Origin: an uncultured Prevotella sp.
GTDB lineage: Bacteria; Bacteroidota; Bacteroidia; Bacteroidales; Bacteroidaceae
Reading direction: 5' to 3'
Length of the DNA: 8,232 nucleotides
Assembly: GCA_900546605.1 (NCBI GenBank)
Contig: URDV01000097.1
Coordinates: 1-8,232, forward strand
The position numbers were made by a program, and so were the translations under genes. The notes beneath the pieces are model-generated. The model ran no database searches. It was not told the DNA's origin and saw nothing but the letters and a program-made list of their open reading frames with translations. Shown here one piece after another: positions 6,434-8,232 of this stretch (position 1 is the stretch's first letter; each line of letters starts with the position of its first letter).

Positions 6434-6481
6434 CCTCAAGTTTCGGATTTAGCAAGGGCGGGCTGAATCCGAAACTTGAGG
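6434..6481 (+). terminator. Long perfect hairpin after the DUF2851 gene (terminator or palindromic repeat)
   Basis: CCTCAAGTTTCGGATT at 6434-6449 and AATCCGAAACTTGAGG at 6466-6481 are exact reverse complements (16 bp). The intervening bases can extend the stem by a G-U pair and three more pairs (AGC with GCT), leaving the 8-base loop AAGGGCGG. The hairpin starts 30 bases past the stop and is followed by TTTATATAATT, only partly U-rich, so it is not a textbook terminator. Its length and symmetry would also fit a dispersed palindromic repeat. Position between two same-strand genes favours at least partial termination. Confidence 0.6.
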
Positions 6482-6554
6482 TTTATATAATTAAAATCAG
6501 ATTTTTTTAGAACTACCCATAAACTACTTAGAACACCCTAAACCCATTTATTCA

Positions 6555-6962
6555 ATGAACTATCTATACAAACTCACCTTTAAGGTGCGCGATTATGAAT
6601 GCGACCTACAAGGCATAGTGAATAATGCCAACTACCAACACTACACTGAGCACACCCGTCATGAGTTTTTACGTGCGCATGGTGTGAGTTTTGCTGACCT
6701 ACATGCACGAGGTATTGATGCAGTAGTTGCAGGCATGCAAATGCGCTTTAAAACGCCTTTACGCAGTGGTGACACCTTTGAGTCGTGCTTAGCTTTGCGC
6801 AAGGAAGGCATTAAGTATGTGTTTGTGCAGGACATTTATCGGCTGCCCGACCACAAGGCCGTGTTCAAATCAACAGTTGAGGCCGTGTGTGTAATCAATG
6901 GCAAGTTGAGCGACTGTGATGAACTCAACCGCGTATTCTTTGCCTCGCCCGACCCAGCCTAA
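6555..6962 (+). CDS. Acyl-CoA/acyl-ACP thioesterase of the 4HBT (YbgC-like) hotdog family
   Basis: This 135-residue protein is a single hotdog domain of the 4-hydroxybenzoyl-CoA thioesterase type, which hydrolyses acyl thioesters; the natural substrate cannot be read from sequence. The signature is VRDYECDLQGIVNNANYQHY from residue 11, followed by the helix TEHTRHEFLRAHG. D17 aligns with the catalytic aspartate of the family. The usual histidine of the GVVYHxNY segment is replaced by asparagine (GIVNNANY), as in the HVNN-type branch, so it is a relative of YbgC/FadM rather than a clear orthologue. The start MNYLYKLTFKVRD fits the first strand directly. No TAnnTTTG promoter is visible in the 151-base gap upstream, which holds the hairpin. 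Only 16 bases separate it from dprA, so the two are probably co-transcribed. Confidence 0.88.
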   Translation: MNYLYKLTFKVRDYECDLQGIVNNANYQHYTEHTRHEFLRAHGVSFADLHARGIDAVVAGMQMRFKTPLRSGDTFESCLALRKEGIKYVFVQDIYRLPDHKAVFKSTVEAVCVINGKLSDCDELNRVFFASPDPA

Positions 6963-6978
6963 TCAACCCCTTGCCTCT

Positions 6979-8097
6979 ATGTATACCCCCGAACAAACAG
7001 ATGAAATCATAGCTACCCTTACGCTCAATCGCTTGCAAGGGTTGAGCCATTCGCAAGCCATTGGCTTAATTGACCATTATGGCTCGGCTTGTGCAGCATT
7101 GGCCGACGATGCTCCCATCAACCCAGCTTGGGCCATATTGCAGCACGATGTGTCAGGGTTGCGCATGGCTCGTGATAGAGCACTGCGCGAGTTTGATTTT
7201 TGCCAAGAACATCACATACGCATTATACCTACTACGGCCGAGGACTATCCACGTCGACTCTTGTTAGGTAAACGCGATGAGCGTCCGCTACAATTGTTCT
7301 ATTGTGGCTCGGGTAATCTCGACCGCAGGCACATCATCAGCATTGTAGGCACACGACACATCACCGAATATGGCAAAATAATGTGCGAAAAGTTGCTGCA
7401 TGAACTGGCCGAAATTATACCAGATGCGTTGATAATAAGCGGTTTAGCTTATGGGGTAGACATACATGCACACCGTGCAGCATTGGTAAATAATCTTGAC
7501 ACAATGGCTGTACTCGCCCATGGTTTAGACCGCATTTACCCCTCCAAGCATCGCGATACGGCAGAACAAATGACGCATCATGGTGGTTTGCTGACAGAGT
7601 ACTTTACCAACACTGTCCCCGACAAGGGACGATTCATTTGTCGCAATCGCATAGTTGCGGGCATGTCGTCGGCTACGATAGTGGTTGAGAGTGCTTCGCA
7701 TGGTGGTTCATTGGTCACAGCACGTTTGGCGCGTGAGTATGGGCGTTGTGTGATGGCGGTGCCAGGACGCGACACCGATGTGTATTCAGCTGGATGCAAC
7801 AACCTGATACGTGATGGTTATGCCACCCTTATTACCTGTGGTGCTGACATTGTGCGCCTATTAGGGTGGGGACAGACAGCCCTTAGTTCAAAGCCCGAGC
7901 CAACACTCTTTAAGGTGCTGGATGAAAGAGAACAGCGCATAGTGGATGCTTTAGAAAAGGTTGATTACCTTACGATGGATCAATTAGCCTTGCAAACGCA
8001 GTTAAGTGTGTCGGAACTTGCTGATGCGCTCTTTCAGTTAGAGGATGATGACTATGTAAAGCGTTTACCAGGCAATCGTTACCGTATGCGTAGGTAA
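6979..8097 (+). CDS. dprA: DNA processing protein DprA (Smf)
   Basis: DprA binds incoming single-stranded DNA during natural transformation and loads RecA on it, in the cytoplasm. The 372-residue product has an N-terminal helix-hairpin-helix-like stretch (LNRLQGLSHSQAIGLIDHYG, 16-35). The Rossmann-like DprA domain (about 85-292) has SIVGTRHITEYGK 121-133, SGLAYGVDIHAH 154-165, VLAHGLDRIYP 178-188, CRNRIVAGMS 221-230, HGGSLVTARLA 241-251 and VPGR 261-264. A C-terminal winged helix spans about 311-372. Relative to the common motifs, Arg of SGLARG is Tyr and Ser of SGSL is Gly. The start at 6979 puts MYTPEQ directly before the helical domain and lies 16 bases after the thioesterase stop. An ATG at 6916 would overlap that gene by 47 bases and add a Pro-rich tail with no family match. 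Confidence 0.96.
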   Translation: MYTPEQTDEIIATLTLNRLQGLSHSQAIGLIDHYGSACAALADDAPINPAWAILQHDVSGLRMARDRALREFDFCQEHHIRIIPTTAEDYPRRLLLGKRDERPLQLFYCGSGNLDRRHIISIVGTRHITEYGKIMCEKLLHELAEIIPDALIISGLAYGVDIHAHRAALVNNLDTMAVLAHGLDRIYPSKHRDTAEQMTHHGGLLTEYFTNTVPDKGRFICRNRIVAGMSSATIVVESASHGGSLVTARLAREYGRCVMAVPGRDTDVYSAGCNNLIRDGYATLITCGADIVRLLGWGQTALSSKPEPTLFKVLDEREQRIVDALEKVDYLTMDQLALQTQLSVSELADALFQLEDDDYVKRLPGNRYRMRR

Positions 8098-8176
8098 AAA
8101 GACCTGATTGTCATAACGCGTAGGTAGTTTTTTTAAACGTGCCTATTTAACTTACAACACTTCACATTAAAAACGC

Positions 8177-8230
8177 ATTGGCGGAATTAGTAAACAAGTT
8201 GACAAGTTAACGGGTTAACAGGTAAGTTTG
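8177..8230 (+). repeat. Octamer-array repeat element, right copy (downstream of dprA)
   Basis: The head ATTGGCGGAATT (8177-8188) is identical to that of the left copy. It is followed by a 7-base unit AGTAAAC (8189-8195), then AAGTTGAC (8196-8203), AAGTTAAC (8204-8211) and GGGTTAAC (8212-8219). The tail AGGTAAGTTTG (8220-8230) shares GTAAGT-x-TG with the left copy. It begins 79 bases after the dprA stop, and the outward orientation relative to the neighbouring gene is the same as on the left. Confidence 0.8.
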
Positions 8231-8232
8231 CC

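Noticed and set aside
6916..6978. Earlier start for dprA overlapping the thioesterase gene
   Set aside because: It adds 21 residues unlike the family and requires a 47-base overlap; the ATG at 6979 gives the expected length.
8102..8134. Possible intrinsic terminator after dprA (ACCT ... AGGT then seven T)
   Set aside because: The stem is only 4-5 bp with a loop of about 14 bases and two bases before the T-run; too weak to call.
1..8232. Composite transposon bounded by the inverted terminal repeats
   Set aside because: No transposase or integrase is present, all genes are core functions, and no target-site duplication is visible; a dispersed intergenic repeat explains the ends better.

Overview
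This looks like a chromosomal housekeeping segment from a member of the Bacteroidota, most likely Bacteroidales and Prevotella-like. The evidence is the gene content (a DUF2851 protein, a Bacteroidota-type UvrC and a DprA with a C-terminal winged helix), promoters of the Bacteroidota TTTG / TAnnTTTG type, and the near absence of Shine-Dalgarno sequences. The genus is inferred; the phylum is well supported. All seven genes are intact. I see no phage, transposase, CRISPR, tRNA or rRNA sequence.

Layout. Four genes read leftward from a divergent promoter region at about 4992-5110: mnmG (tRNA wobble-uridine modification), a 218-base gap, apt (adenine salvage), uvrC (excision repair, with a 4-base overlap with apt) and dtd (D-aminoacyl-tRNA deacylase, 22 bases after uvrC). 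Three genes read rightward: a DUF2851 protein, a hotdog-fold thioesterase and dprA (single-stranded-DNA-binding protein of natural transformation). A long perfect hairpin separates the first two of these. The mnmG and DUF2851 promoters sit back to back in a gap of about 120 bases.

The less ordinary content is mostly non-coding. (1) Upstream of apt is a 16-base sequence matching the widely conserved chromosomal parS centromere (ParB/Spo0J site) at 15 of 16 positions, which suggests the window lies in the origin-proximal part of the chromosome. (2) The window is framed by two copies of a short element in inverted orientation. Each lies just downstream of the outermost gene and has an identical 12-base head, an array of 8-base GTTAAC-type units in different order, and a shared tail. 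(3) A 16-bp perfect palindromic hairpin follows the DUF2851 gene. (4) The DUF2851 protein has a GPDF ... VEVH pattern plus a C-x4-C-x2-C tail and an upstream PC cysteine. This recalls iron-sulfur PD-(D/E)XK nucleases such as Cas4 and AddB, and is offered as a hypothesis.

I do not see a multi-gene novel system here. The genes are core informational and salvage functions that share a location, and two DNA-processing proteins (the DUF2851 protein and DprA) lie on the same strand.
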